Assembly: GCA_023213395.1 (NCBI GenBank)
Contig: CM041465.1
Span: 105,345,741 to 105,409,740, forward strand
Source: Cycas panzhihuaensis
Lineage: Eukaryota; Cycadophyta
Direction of reading: 5' to 3'
Length of the DNA stretch: 64,000 nt
The notes beneath the pieces are model-generated. The model was given only the letters and a program-made list of their open reading frames with translations. It did no database searches and was not told where the DNA came from. Shown here in pieces: positions 54,751 to 64,000 of the stretch. Made by a program: the position numbers and the translations under genes. Each line of letters begins with the position of its first letter. Positions within the stretch are counted from its first letter, which is position 1.

Positions 54751-57327
54751 TGTATCTTACTCTACTGCTGCCCCACTCCTAAGGTACCATCTCCTGGCCT
54801 GTGTGATCCCTCTCCTGGGGACCACATCCTTCTGAGGATCCTCTTGGGCCTCCATGAGCTCCCTGCCTCGCTCCCCTCATCGCGTGGCCGTCTCAGGGTC
54901 ATCGCTGCCATGTGGGTGTATGTCTTGCTCTTGCTCGACCTCAATGCCACCTGATCTACTAACTGATCGTATCTGGCCTGGATACGATCTCTCTCACCCT
55001 CCACTCCTCAGAAATGCTCCTCCAGCACTACTATCTGGACTGTGCTCCTTGTGTCTCCACCTGCTCCTCCACAGGCCTCGAGGCTGTGCAGGTCTCATGA
55101 TCGTCTCGCTCACCTCTGGCCTCGTCTAGCTCCCGCTGCATCTGTCCCCTAAATGCCATATGCTCTTGGGAATTTGTAGCCTAGATGTCTCTCACCCTCG
55201 CCAATGCAACGAATGCTACCATATGTGCACCTGCCGATCTAAGCGCATCCTCTGCCTGGATGGCCGGTTGCCCCTTTGCATACACCTGAGGGAACATCTC
55301 CCTCACCATGGTCTCTACTAACCGCTTGATCTCCGCTGTAACTGCCAATCTAATATACCATATGTTAGTGTATATCCCACTGCATACCAAAATAAAATCA
55401 AAGTAAATATCTATCTGGCTATCAAATAACTGAGGAAATGGTTAGGCCTCACCTACCACGGTGGCTGGCTCCTCTACTCGTGCAATGATCTCTCCTCCTG
55501 GCTCTCCGCTAGCTGTTGGTACCTTCTCCTCAGGTACCACCTCTACCCGGGTCTCTCTCCTCGCTGGAACTAGCTTAGTTATCACCCCTCCGGATCTCCT
55601 CACGATTCGTAGCTTGCGAGCCCTCGTCACTGGCCCCCTGCTCTCCTCTACAGCCCCTGAGGGGCCTGCCTCTCCTCTGGCAGTCCCAGATGGTCCCGCT
55701 GCTCCTCCTACCATCCTTGATGGACCTGTCTCTCCGACAGGTCGTGATGGGCCAGCCCCATCTCCTCCATCGTCATCGTCATCATCATCATCGTTACTTA
55801 AGAGCGCTCTTACTCTGCCTGCCTCATTGTCACTATCCCACCTCACCGTCCTATTGAGATCTACCACATAATCCATCATGGTGAAGAGGTCTAGTGATGT
55901 CACCTCCACTAATCGTCAGACCTGAGCCTGGTTCTCCGTCCCCCTTAGCCTAGTCTACCATTTGTGGACCATCGGGGCCCACTCTGCAATGGGGTGTGGT
56001 CCCCTCGCTGGTGCCACCACTCTAAAGTGATCAAAAAACCAGCATTGTAGCAATGTATTGTATGATAATCCTCCCCTGTCAGTCATCTTGATAGCATCGA
56101 GCTATGTGATGAGGTTCGCCACTATCAAGGTGGCCTAGTCCATCCTCTCGCTAGCTTCGCAACAGCGCACTGCATCCATCCATCCCCTAGGGATGTCTCT
56201 ATACTTCTGTTTCTGGGAAACCCTGAACAGAATGCACAATGTAATAAGTTTCCTCACCTGAGGAATCCTGGACATCACCATCATCTGGAGAGGGACTCCT
56301 CTCCTCTCTCACCTATCTCTGTAAAAAATGTAGCTGCCTCTCGATGCACTACCTCATTGCTAGGCAACGCTCCCAGTGTCACCGACCTCCCAGTCGCTGC
56401 AACCCCAAAAATCTGTTATATATCCCTCGATGTCACCATCACATCCCTCACCTGAGGCAGATGGAAAACATGTCTTCTCTTATCCTAATATGATATAATA
56501 TCAACTAGTAGCCTCTGATCGTCTGACGGTAGGGTGTCTTAGGGCCTTGAACAAGCCACACCTCCATGAGAATCCCCTTGTCCTCTCTGGACATCATCTC
56601 TATATAGCTCAACATCGTCATGCCTATGTTTTTGTGGTTACCCACTGCAATAGTAGTCCGTTAACACCATAAACTGATCAAAACCAAGTCTATGTCAGTC
56701 ATCTATATTCCTGGCTATCTTCCAGCTCTTTCTGCTTGAGATTTGGGGCCTCATGGCCCCTCATCTTCTTTCTTCTATAGATCTGCCTTCGTACCGTGCT
56801 AAACTTCGCGGTACCACAAAGTTTAGCTTGGGTCCCGTGGCGATTGGGGCCCCGCGGTAAAGATCACGGCACCACAATCTTTCTGCATGATCAAGCGGCA
56901 CCCCTCAAAGGGGGTGGGGGTTGCCCCAAAAATTAAAAAAAATCCATTTTGGTGGAGCTCGTGGGGCCCACCGGGACTAGGGCTCCCTAATGCCCAGCTC
57001 CCCCCTCTTTCTGGGTCCAATTTGGACTCCGAGAGGCTATTATCTGCCCTTATGGGGCATAAAAACTACATAAAAATTAACAAAAAACATTGAATTTTAA
57101 ACTTTAAAATGGGTAGATTTCGTAAGATCCACTCACTAGATCTAGTCTGGCTGACGCCATCACGTCCTACTGATCCTGCTGGCTCTCTCTGTGCTCAGAT
57201 CTAATAGTCTGAACTTCCCTCGCATGCCTCCAAAGTTGGGCAGCACTCCGCTGTGTAAGGAAATGGCTCTAGTTTCTCACGAGATCTGGTGAAAATGAAT
57301 TCATTTTCTGTCGAATTTCCTTATATA
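54750..57327 (-). pseudogene. Antisense accessory gene of element 2 with plant-mobile-domain-like exon
   Basis: Minus strand. TATATAAG at 57327-57320; leader exon to 57137; GTGAGT donor (57136-57131); intron to 56645 (TTGCAG). The long exon 56644-55453 starts with a block absent from element 3, reading 'HVFHLPQVRDVMVTSRDI', 'QIFGVAATGRSVTLGALPSN' and 'VVHREAATFF'. It continues 'LSYNTLLQCWFFDHFRVVAP' and, in 55909-55442, 'WDSDNEAGR', a nine-Asp run, 'GAGPSRPVGETGPSR' and 'TRARKLRIVRRSG'. A 111-bp intron (55452-55342) is followed by 'EIKRLVETMVREMFPQVYAK' and a coiled-coil-like end. 'FHLP....mt...DI..i.Gv...G..V' resembles the plant mobile domain (PF10536). Stops are few and mostly C-to-T type. 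Role unknown; an antisense accessory gene is also known in the Tat element Grande of maize. Confidence 0.72.
57320..57327 (-). promoter_or_regulatory. TATA box of the antisense gene (element 2)
   Basis: TATATAAG on the minus strand, same position relative to the first splice donor as in element 3 (about 185-190 bp). Confidence 0.6.
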
Positions 57328-57849
57328 GGTGGGGGCCCCGACAGGCACTCTCTCCATTTCTTCTCTCGGGATAGTTGTTGGAATCGTCTCGTTTCCCTGA
57401 TCACCTTTGTCTTCTGGCCCTGTTGCCCATTGTGCTCTTTTGATGCCCTTTTTGCCCTGTCTTGCAAGTGCATTTATGGCCCCTCATCATTACACTTTTT
57501 CCCAGGGCCCTTCTGTCTCGTTTTATATGCCGCTCCCGTGCATACCTGAGTTTATACTTGTTTGGCTCGTTTCGCCATTATGGACTCATTTCTGCAGCCC
57601 TTTTTCACTCCTGGGGTCTCCAAAGGGAATGCTCCCTCGTCCGGGGGCATGTTTTGCTTCCCAAAGCAACCTTTGGTACTCTAGGGTGCCTTTTCTCCGC
57701 CCGCTCTCAGGCAGTAGTCAGACTACTTACTTTCATCCTTGGGTAGCCTCATTGCTAGGTCCTCCTACCCTTCACGGCCACTTATTACTTGCCTTTCGAG
57801 TATCTCTTTCACTCCATCATTAATTATTATCCCCAGGATTTAGTGTTCA

Positions 57850-58330
57850 CTCATGTCCCTCTACATATTTACCAACAGCAAAAGCCGCGGTAACCTTGGA
57901 CCTTCTACCACTGCTTGGATCCTTCGCAGTCCTTTCAGACATGATTTCCTGCGTTAAGGATTTTTCCTCCACAGGCAACCAATATGAAGCTAAATACCAC
58001 ATTATTGAAGCCCTTACTGATGCTCTCCATTTCCATCATGGACCCATCATTTTACTTTCCGACTCTCAAGTTGTGGTGTCCCATCTCGCCCAGGTTTACT
58101 AGGTGCAATGCCCTCACTTAAGAACCCTCGCTTTAGCCACCAGATCTTTCTTAGCCTACTTTTCATTAGTTGATATTCAACACATCCCTCGAGACCTCAA
58201 TGCTGAGGCAGAAAGCCTCGTCTGCCTCATCCTTGAGCGTCGCCTCTCTCTTCTTAACGACTGCCTTTGAGACTTACCTGGCCAGCCCATGCCCAAGCCT
58301 ATGGTCACCTTTATTCTAATCTACTTGTTT
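57850..58330 (+). pseudogene. Second (archaeal-type) RNase H of element 2, downstream of integrase
   Basis: Starts 'MSLYIFTNSKSRGNLGPSTT' (the catalytic Asp codon is now Asn and GNP is GNL). In shifted frames it continues 'NQYEAKYHIIEALTDALHFH', 'ILLSDSQVVVSHLAQVY' and, after a TAG, 'ARSFLAYFSLVDIQHIPRDL' with 'NAEAESLVCLILERRLSLLN'. The domain is collinear with the one in element 3 and equally close to the 3' LTR (about 300 bp). Here two catalytic positions are changed and frames are broken, so it is the more decayed copy. Occurrence in both elements shows that the location is a family trait, not a local rearrangement. Confidence 0.87.
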
Positions 58331-58628
58331 AGTGTATAGGGTGCCTTCATATCACTCATTGTATTTCAACAACGGGAGGCATCCCCCTCATTCACTTTCT
58401 TCACTTACATGTCAACTTTTAAACGATGCATAGGCAGCCCCTATGTTGCCCTCGTCTCCATCTCCCTTGTCCACGTATTCTGCCACGACACTCGCCGATG
58501 CCCTTGGTCCATATGATGTTCATGGTTTGTTTATATATATATGCATGTGCTACTGATGATTTTTTTTTGTCAGTATTCGCCATCACACCACGCTTCCAAG
58601 CATTGAGGCTCTATTGCCAAGGGGGCAG

Positions 58629-61239
58629 TGTTTCCCAGCTACCAGGAATGGAATTGAGATGCATCGACTCAGGTAAGCTCAGGTATATGTTCTCACTCCC
58701 ATCTTCACTCTTGTTTGACTGAGGTTGCTTAGTATAGATTGCCTGATGCATGCTTGCCTGCCATTTGCATTATTGCATTGCCTTCTTGCTTGATCACACC
58801 GCATGTGCCTGCCACACACCACTCAGCCTATGATGACCCACAGTGGGGGCATTCTTTAGTGAGTGCTACACCCCATATGGCACATAGCCACCCACATCAT
58901 CTCCATGACCCCTTGGGACATCTTAGCCAGTCACATTTCGCGTTTGATAGCATCCTGCCTATGCTTAGGGTTGCTTTCTGAGTACGATTGGACCCCCGGT
59001 CGAGACCCGTCTCTCTTTCCTGACCACTTGTCAGTCACCTGGGCACCAATTTCCAGCTTGTTTAGCCCTAACTTGTTCCCTACTTAGCTCCAGATCCCAT
59101 TTTTTGCTTGATTTTTACCTTCAAGTCTGCACCGCTGTAAACTTAGTGGTGCCATGATGTTTACTGCCATACGACTGTTTAAAAACGTTTTTAAAACTAA
59201 TGCGGCAGTTCCTGCTCTTTTTGCAGAACTGCCACATGGCGTCCATGCAATTCTCCTTCCCCGTGACTCTCAATGTTTACTTCGGGTCAATGGGGGATAA
59301 AAACTAAAAAGTTACTTATTCTTTCTTCTTCTTCATTCATTTTTTAGATGCAACTCCTACAACCCTCCTCTACCTACTGCAAATAGACACTCCTCAGCTA
59401 CTACTCTTCCTACAAAGGCTACTCTCACGCATCGGGCTCGGCGCCCGGTGATTCAAGGCTTCCTCTTACAGGTTCAAATGGTGGCAAGAAGGGTATTCAC
59501 AGGATTCTCCAAGAAGAAAGCTTCAAGGTCCCAAATCGTAATGGTACTTCTCACAGCAGCCTCTCCTCCAAAACCAGCCATCAAACCCTGTCAAATGTAG
59601 GTCCTTTCTACTATTTTCTAGCAGAGATACATTCTTACTCTTTGCTATAAGGTACTCTCCATATTTGCTTTGAGATTTATGCTCTTTCCTTACATTTTTT
59701 GTGAATAAGTGCTTGGTTTATGTGCTTTCTTGATATTGTGCCCATTTAGCACTAGTCTTTTGTACTTTGTATCATAGTGCTTCTCTTCCTATTCCTGTAA
59801 CCCTGCTTTAAGGTGGCTGTTGCAGGGGGGTAACATAAAGAAAAGTAGAGGGAGGAAGGCAGGGTCAGTCCCCCTTGTTGTCCTTCTCCCCAAGGGTCCA
59901 AACCCTTCTTTTCTTTCTCCTTGCACCTTTTTGCCTCCCTTGAAGTTGGGTTAGGGACTTGGAAGCCCACCTTCAAATCTAAACTAGCATTGGCAGCCCC
60001 TTGCTATGCTGGTTTCAAATTTTCATTTACTAGTTTTGGGCACTGCATAAGCCCCAAAACCACTCCTTGTTGGTTCACAACCTGCAACCCATCCCACTTG
60101 GACGATCTGCTGCTCATAGCACCTCGTCCTTTGGGTGTGCTTGCATGCCATCCTGCTGGTTTTTCTCCTCTTTGCTTGATGTCCTACATCATTATTGTAA
60201 TTCATTTCTCCTTCCCTGAGGCCACGTGGGGATCTTCCGTGGGTGAGCCAGCCATTCCGAGGCTAACTCCTTTGTTTTGGGTACCAGTTGAGGTGGTTGT
60301 TTGTTGGAATTTTGTTTGGAGTTTTTCTTTGGAATAACATACATATGTTTTGACTTAGTTTGATTTCAGTTCTTCTATAGTTAAGTGCATATATTAGATA
60401 TATTTTATGGCCCCTCTTCCGAGAGGGAAAAACTTGTGTGTTTGACTGGAAGATCTTGCAATCGTGGAGTTACACACGAGATGAGCCGGTTAACAGGTTC
60501 GTTTCTTATTTGTTCCTTTTTCTTCATTTCCCTTAGTCACTGTTTTGCTTTACTTTTTGCATACATTGGGGAGGTAAGTTAGCCCCCTTCGGCTACTCAC
60601 GGCAACCATCACCGGTTGGTCTCACCTATGTGATAAGTGGAGTGGGAAGGTGCGTAAAGTAACGAGATTTACAGCACTTCATTCGAGCACCGGATCCAGG
60701 TACTCTTCTTTTTCCCTTTTTGTCTCTTTTCCTATAGCATTATTTCCCATGCATATGTGTGCATATTAAAAAACACATAGGAAACAGAAAAAGGGAAAGA
60801 ACACATCTATGCATTTGCATGTTTGTTTTCTTCATAGTTGTTTTGTTATACATAGATAGTCTCCCTTGGACACGAGCTAGCTATTTCTTGCTCCTTTGAC
60901 TAGCTTATATGTAGACATCGCACTACACGCACCCTACTTACGTGTTGCCTTCTCACCTCTTTGAGAAGACGCAACCTACTAGGTCCTTTCTTCCTCTTCT
61001 CAGCCATTAAGGGGTAGGAGGGCCTCGCCTTTTGGGATGACCCAAGGCCTCATCTTGCGTCTCTTCTTCATGATCACCTAGAAGTAATTAGCCACCTTTG
61101 CAGGTCCTGAATCTGTGCTCCAGCGCACAGATATCCTGCGTAGTGATTCCTTGCTAATCTATCTGACTCATAATCTGACTTAGTTCTATATACTTGTATC
61201 TTGCTAAACATAGAAAACCACCCCGCGGGAAGTATTTCA
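58629..61239 (+). repeat. 3' LTR of Tat element 2
   Basis: 2611 bp, TGTTTCCCAGCTACCAGG to GGGAAGTATTTCA, preceded by the polypurine tract 58617-58628 and followed by GAGCC (61240-61244). Contains G-box remnant CACATG near 59232, GATAAAAAC near 59295, and AGGTAAG near 60572-60578. Confidence 0.96.
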
Positions 61240-61244
61240 GAGCC

Positions 61245-61824
61245 TGATCACTCTCTCATGTCACATACCATCATGCATGTTGACCAGCAGATCCCTAGCT
61301 CTCCCCTTCCATCATCTTTCACAAGTGATGGCATCGAGAGTTTCCCTTCTGCCTCTCACAAGAGAACTCTCCTCGACTCTCCCTTAGAGTCCCTTAGGGA
61401 TGTTGAGTAGCTTGCAGGTCATCCTGGCTCTATTGCTCCCATTTTATCCCGCACCTTATCCATTTGAAGTCAAGTCATCCATGGGTTGGACTACTTCAAG
61501 GACGACAAGGCCTTACTAGAACACTTAGCGGGCTCCATGCCCAACTTACCTTCTGGTCACCATAAGCTTGGCCACCAAAAGATCTTAGCGATTGGGTCTA
61601 TATTAGCCAACCTGATCTCATCTTCCGTTTCGTCTCCTCCTATTGATCTTGCCCTTATCCATTTCGAGGAGGGGAATACCATGTGTATGGGGGCAACTCA
61701 GGACATAGTCCTTGCCCCAGGCAAGGTCATTAAGGTAGGGGCAGAATGTACTCCTGATGAAGTAAGGGAATACTCCCTTCTATTCCAGGAATTCCAGGAG
61801 GTTTTCACGTAGGACTACTCTGAC
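61245..61824 (+). pseudogene. Element 1 protease-RT linker
   Basis: Resumes element 1 after the GAGCC duplicate. 61486-61812 is open: 'MDYFKDDKALLEHLAGSMPN', 'LPSGHHKLGHQKILAIGSIL', 'GNTMCMGATQDIVLAPGKVI', 'KVGAECTPDEVREYSLLFQE'. The same text occurs in elements 2 (33700-34015) and 3 (43915-44220). The final part, 'G.ecTPDEvreYs.Lf.eF.dVFaW', is the region just before RT in Tat elements. No separate enzymatic domain is seen. Confidence 0.88.
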
Positions 61825-62510
61825 ATGAAGGGAATTGACCCCTCCATTGTCACCCACAACCTTACAACTATTCCTGGTGCCCATCCTGTGCACCAGAAGC
61901 AGCGTCCTTTCCATCCCAAACTTTTAGTCACTGTCAAGATAGAGGTTGAAAAACTCTTGGATGTAGGACTTATCTCTTCCATCGATTACCCTAAGTGGGT
62001 ATTGAACATCATTCCCACTGCCAAGAAGAACGTGACCATTCAGATATGCATTGATTTTCATGACATTAATAATGCATGTCCCAAAGATAACTTCCCACTC
62101 CCCTTTATCGATCAAATAATCAATCAAACTGCTAGATTCAGAGTCATGTCCTTAATAGACAGCTTCTCTAGCTACAACCAGATCTAGATATCTCCTAAAG
62201 ACTGCCACAAGACAGCCTTCATTACACCATGGGGTACCTTTGCCTATAAGGCAATACCCTTTGGTCTTAAAAATGGAGGTGCTACTTACCAGAGAGCTAT
62301 GCATTTCATTTTCCATGACCTCATCAACAGCACGTTGGAGGTCTTCATGGATGACATGATGGGTCTCTCACATACTAGAGCCCATCATCCCTCTGACCTA
62401 CGAGCCATCTTCGAACGATGTCGCAAGTATCATATCAGTCTAAACCCACTTAAATACATGTTTATTATCACTTCATGTAAACTTCTAGGTTTCCTTGTAT
62501 CAAAATAAGG
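61825..62510 (+). pseudogene. Element 1 reverse transcriptase
   Basis: 61825-62187 reads 'KGIDPSIVTHNLTTIPGAHP', 'EKLLDVGLISSIDYPKWVLN', 'DINNACPKDNFPLPFIDQII' and 'MSLIDSFSSYNQI', where a TAG interrupts. It continues 'MHFIFHDLINSTLEVFMDDM' and ends 'LLGFLVSK' at 62508. The first catalytic Asp and the MDDM box are present. Compared with element 2 it has one more stop but no loss of catalytic residues. Confidence 0.95.
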
Positions 62511-63125
62511 AATCTAAATCGATCCAGATAAAGTCAAGGCAATCCTTGATATGCCGCCTCCTAGAACCCAACAACAGATCAAGTCGTTTCTAGGTAGGCT
62601 CAGTTTCCTTAGGCACTTTTTGGCAGACTTTGCCATAAATGCCAAACCCCTTACCAACTTATTAAAGAAAGGAGCCTTGTTTATTTGGTCTGACAAGACT
62701 AAACAAGCCTTTGCATAGGAAGCTCTCGCTTCCGCTCCTATGTTGGTGCCTCCTCGTTTTGATAGGCCCTTCATCTTGTATACCTCGGCAACCAATGAAT
62801 CCTTGGGCATGATACTCGCATAGGAGGACGATTCAGGAACTGAGAGAGCAATCTATTTTATCAGCTGCACCCTCGTGGCTGCTGAACTTAATTATCCTCC
62901 CACTAAGAAGGAATGTCTCTCCTTGGTCTATGCGACCAAGAAGTTCAGGCATTACTTGCTCGGTAATACTACCAAGGTGATCATCCAATCTAATCCCTTG
63001 CATTATTTACTTACTCGTTCAGACTTGATGGGTAAGGTAGGCCGTTGGGCTATCCTGCTTCAAGAGTTTGACCTGCAAGTCATTAACAGGAAGTCAAAAA
63101 AAGGAATGATAGTGGTAGAATAGTT
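62511..63125 (+). pseudogene. Element 1 connection and first RNase H
   Basis: Frames give 'QIKSFLGRLSFLRHFLADFA', 'FILYTSATNESLG', then open 62875-63123 with 'AAELNYPPTKKECLSLVYAT', 'KKFRHYLLGNTTKVIIQSNP', 'LHYLLTRSDLMGKVGRWAIL' and 'LQEFDLQVINRKSKKGMIVV'. The acidic residues in 'ATDES' and 'QSDP' have become Asn in this copy, as expected for G-to-A decay. A small deletion lies near 62717. Confidence 0.92.
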
Positions 63126-64000
63126 AGCAGATGCCCCCATTCCCAACACAAGCGGCATTCTCATTGATGACTCTCTTCCTGACGAGTCTATTCTGACCAT
63201 CCAGGGCACTTCTCCTCATCCGCTCACCGATAGTGAGTGGTATGGCGACATTGTATGGTATTTGACTCAGCAGGAATACCACCCTAAAGCTAGCAATAAA
63301 GTTAGATTGTACATCCGCACCACCGCTAGACAACACTTCCTCATAGACAAGGTGTTGTACAAGAGGTCCTTCGATGGGATCCCACTTCGCTGCGTCGCTT
63401 CAGATGAAGTGGACCAAATACTCTGTGAATGCCATCATGGCATTTCGAGAGCCACTGAGGGCGATCCATGGCCCAAAGGATCCTTCACATGGGTTATTGT
63501 TGGCCGTCCCTTTTCAAGGATGCCCACGATTACGCCCTGAGATGTCGGCGATGCCAAGAGCATACTAATATCTCTCATGTACCTTGGGCCTGCCACTCGT
63601 ATCTCCATGGCCCTTTTCTCAATGGGGTTTAGACCTCATTGGTGCCATATCACCACCTTCTTTAGCGCAGCATAAGTACATCTTGACTGCTACGGAGTAT
63701 TTCACCAAATGGGCAGAGGCAATCCCCCTGTCCATTACACCTGGCAAAATAATAGCTACCTTCATCTACCAGCACATCATTTATCATTTCAGGAGTCCAG
63801 ACGTCTTGATCACAGACAATGGAATCCCCTTTTGTAACAAGGAGGTGGACGAGCTTTGCGAGAAATTCAAGATTTCACATAAGACCTCATCTCCTTATTA
63901 TCCCCAAGCAAATAGACAAGTTGAATCATTCAACAAAGTCCTTCATTCTAAAGAAAACTGTTGCGCAATCTCAAAGAGATTGGCACCTCCAACTCCCTTA
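63126..64000 (+). pseudogene. Element 1 integrase, truncated by window end
   Basis: Reads 'QQEYHPKASNKVRLYIRTTA', the zinc module start 'CECHHGIS' with a small deletion around 63450-63470 ('RATEGDPWPKGSFTWVIVGR', shifted), then 'CRRCQEHTNISHV', 'GLDLIGAI', 'LTATEYFTKWAEAIPLSITP', 'LITDNGIPFCNKEVDELCEK' and 'SSPYYPQAN'. The last bases correspond to 'WHLQLPS', about 150 codons before the integrase end. It is the third integrase copy of this family in the window. Confidence 0.93.

Larger units (their letters stand above)
27245..61239 (+). mobile_element. Tat/Ogre-like element 2, inserted in element 1
   Basis: Bounded by LTRs 27245-29873 and 58629-61239 and by the exact duplication GAGCC (27240-27244 and 61240-61244). 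It is interrupted by element 3 at 36188/53609. Its own sequence adds up to about 16.6 kb: gag, protease, RT, RNase H, integrase, the antisense accessory gene (54750-57327), the second RNase H (57850-58330), polypurine tract and LTR. This is the most complete version of the family's accessory gene. The two LTRs are similar along their whole length, with many transition differences. Confidence 0.97.
21048..64000 (+). mobile_element. Tat/Ogre-like element 1 (outermost, right end beyond window)
   Basis: Consists of a 5' LTR (21048-23653), primer site, gag and protease up to 27239, then a 34-kb interruption by element 2 flanked by GAGCC, and pol from 61245 to the window end. The joined reading order matches elements 2 and 3, which have uninterrupted sequence at this point ('...CTTTTGTCATAGAGCCTGA' near 33440-33460). 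About 9 kb of its own sequence is visible; the rest of integrase, the 3' region and the 3' LTR should lie to the right. Numerous stops show it is inactive. A candidate left target duplicate is GAGTA (21043-21047). Confidence 0.93.

Overview
This window is plant nuclear DNA made almost wholly of decayed LTR retrotransposons. The plant assignment rests on the element families (Ty1/copia with an initiator-Met tRNA primer site, a chromovirus, and Tat/Ogre-like Ty3/gypsy elements with LTRs of about 2.6 kb) and on captured plant gene fragments such as a thaumatin-like protein. The decay is mostly C/T and G/A transitions, and very large old copies persist. This suggests a big, slowly purged seed-plant genome; a gymnosperm is possible but the species cannot be named. 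I see no intact host gene, rRNA, tRNA or CRISPR array. Nearly every reading frame is broken.

Layout. 1-2341: AT-rich sequence with a sense-strand Ty3 gag relic. About 2345-6800: a heavily mutated chromovirus on the minus strand. 6901-7239: an orphan copia LTR with primer-binding site. 8306-15931: a complete minus-strand copia element with 5-bp target duplications (CATAT). Its leader holds fragments of four unrelated host mRNAs: thaumatin-like protein, class-3 lipase, S-adenosylhomocysteine hydrolase and the proteasome factor ECM29. 16220-18951: a solo LTR (duplication CATAC) of a relative of the large gypsy family. 18957-21047: unrecognised flank.

21048-64000 is a three-level nest of one Tat/Ogre-like family, all on the plus strand. 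Element 1 (from 21048) is interrupted by element 2 (27245-61239, duplication GAGCC), which is interrupted by element 3 (36189-53603, duplication ACATC). The pieces rejoin exactly: element 1 gag-protease ends at 27239 and its pol resumes at 61245; element 2 integrase breaks at 36188 and resumes at 53609. With the nested copy removed, element 2 is about 16.6 kb. Element 3 is 17.4 kb because it carries a 1310-bp tandem duplication of the LTR end, primer site and gag start.

The family has an unusual plan: LTR, primer site, gag, protease, reverse transcriptase, RNase H, integrase, then a 4-kb 3' region. That 3' region holds (a) an antisense accessory gene with its own TATA box and two introns, whose frame is kept across a 111-bp intron in both copies and whose protein looks like a plant-mobile-domain relative, and (b) a sense-strand second RNase H next to the polypurine tract, instead of between RT/RNase H and integrase. 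The relocated RNase H, the antisense gene and the four-gene capture in the copia leader are the most notable observations.
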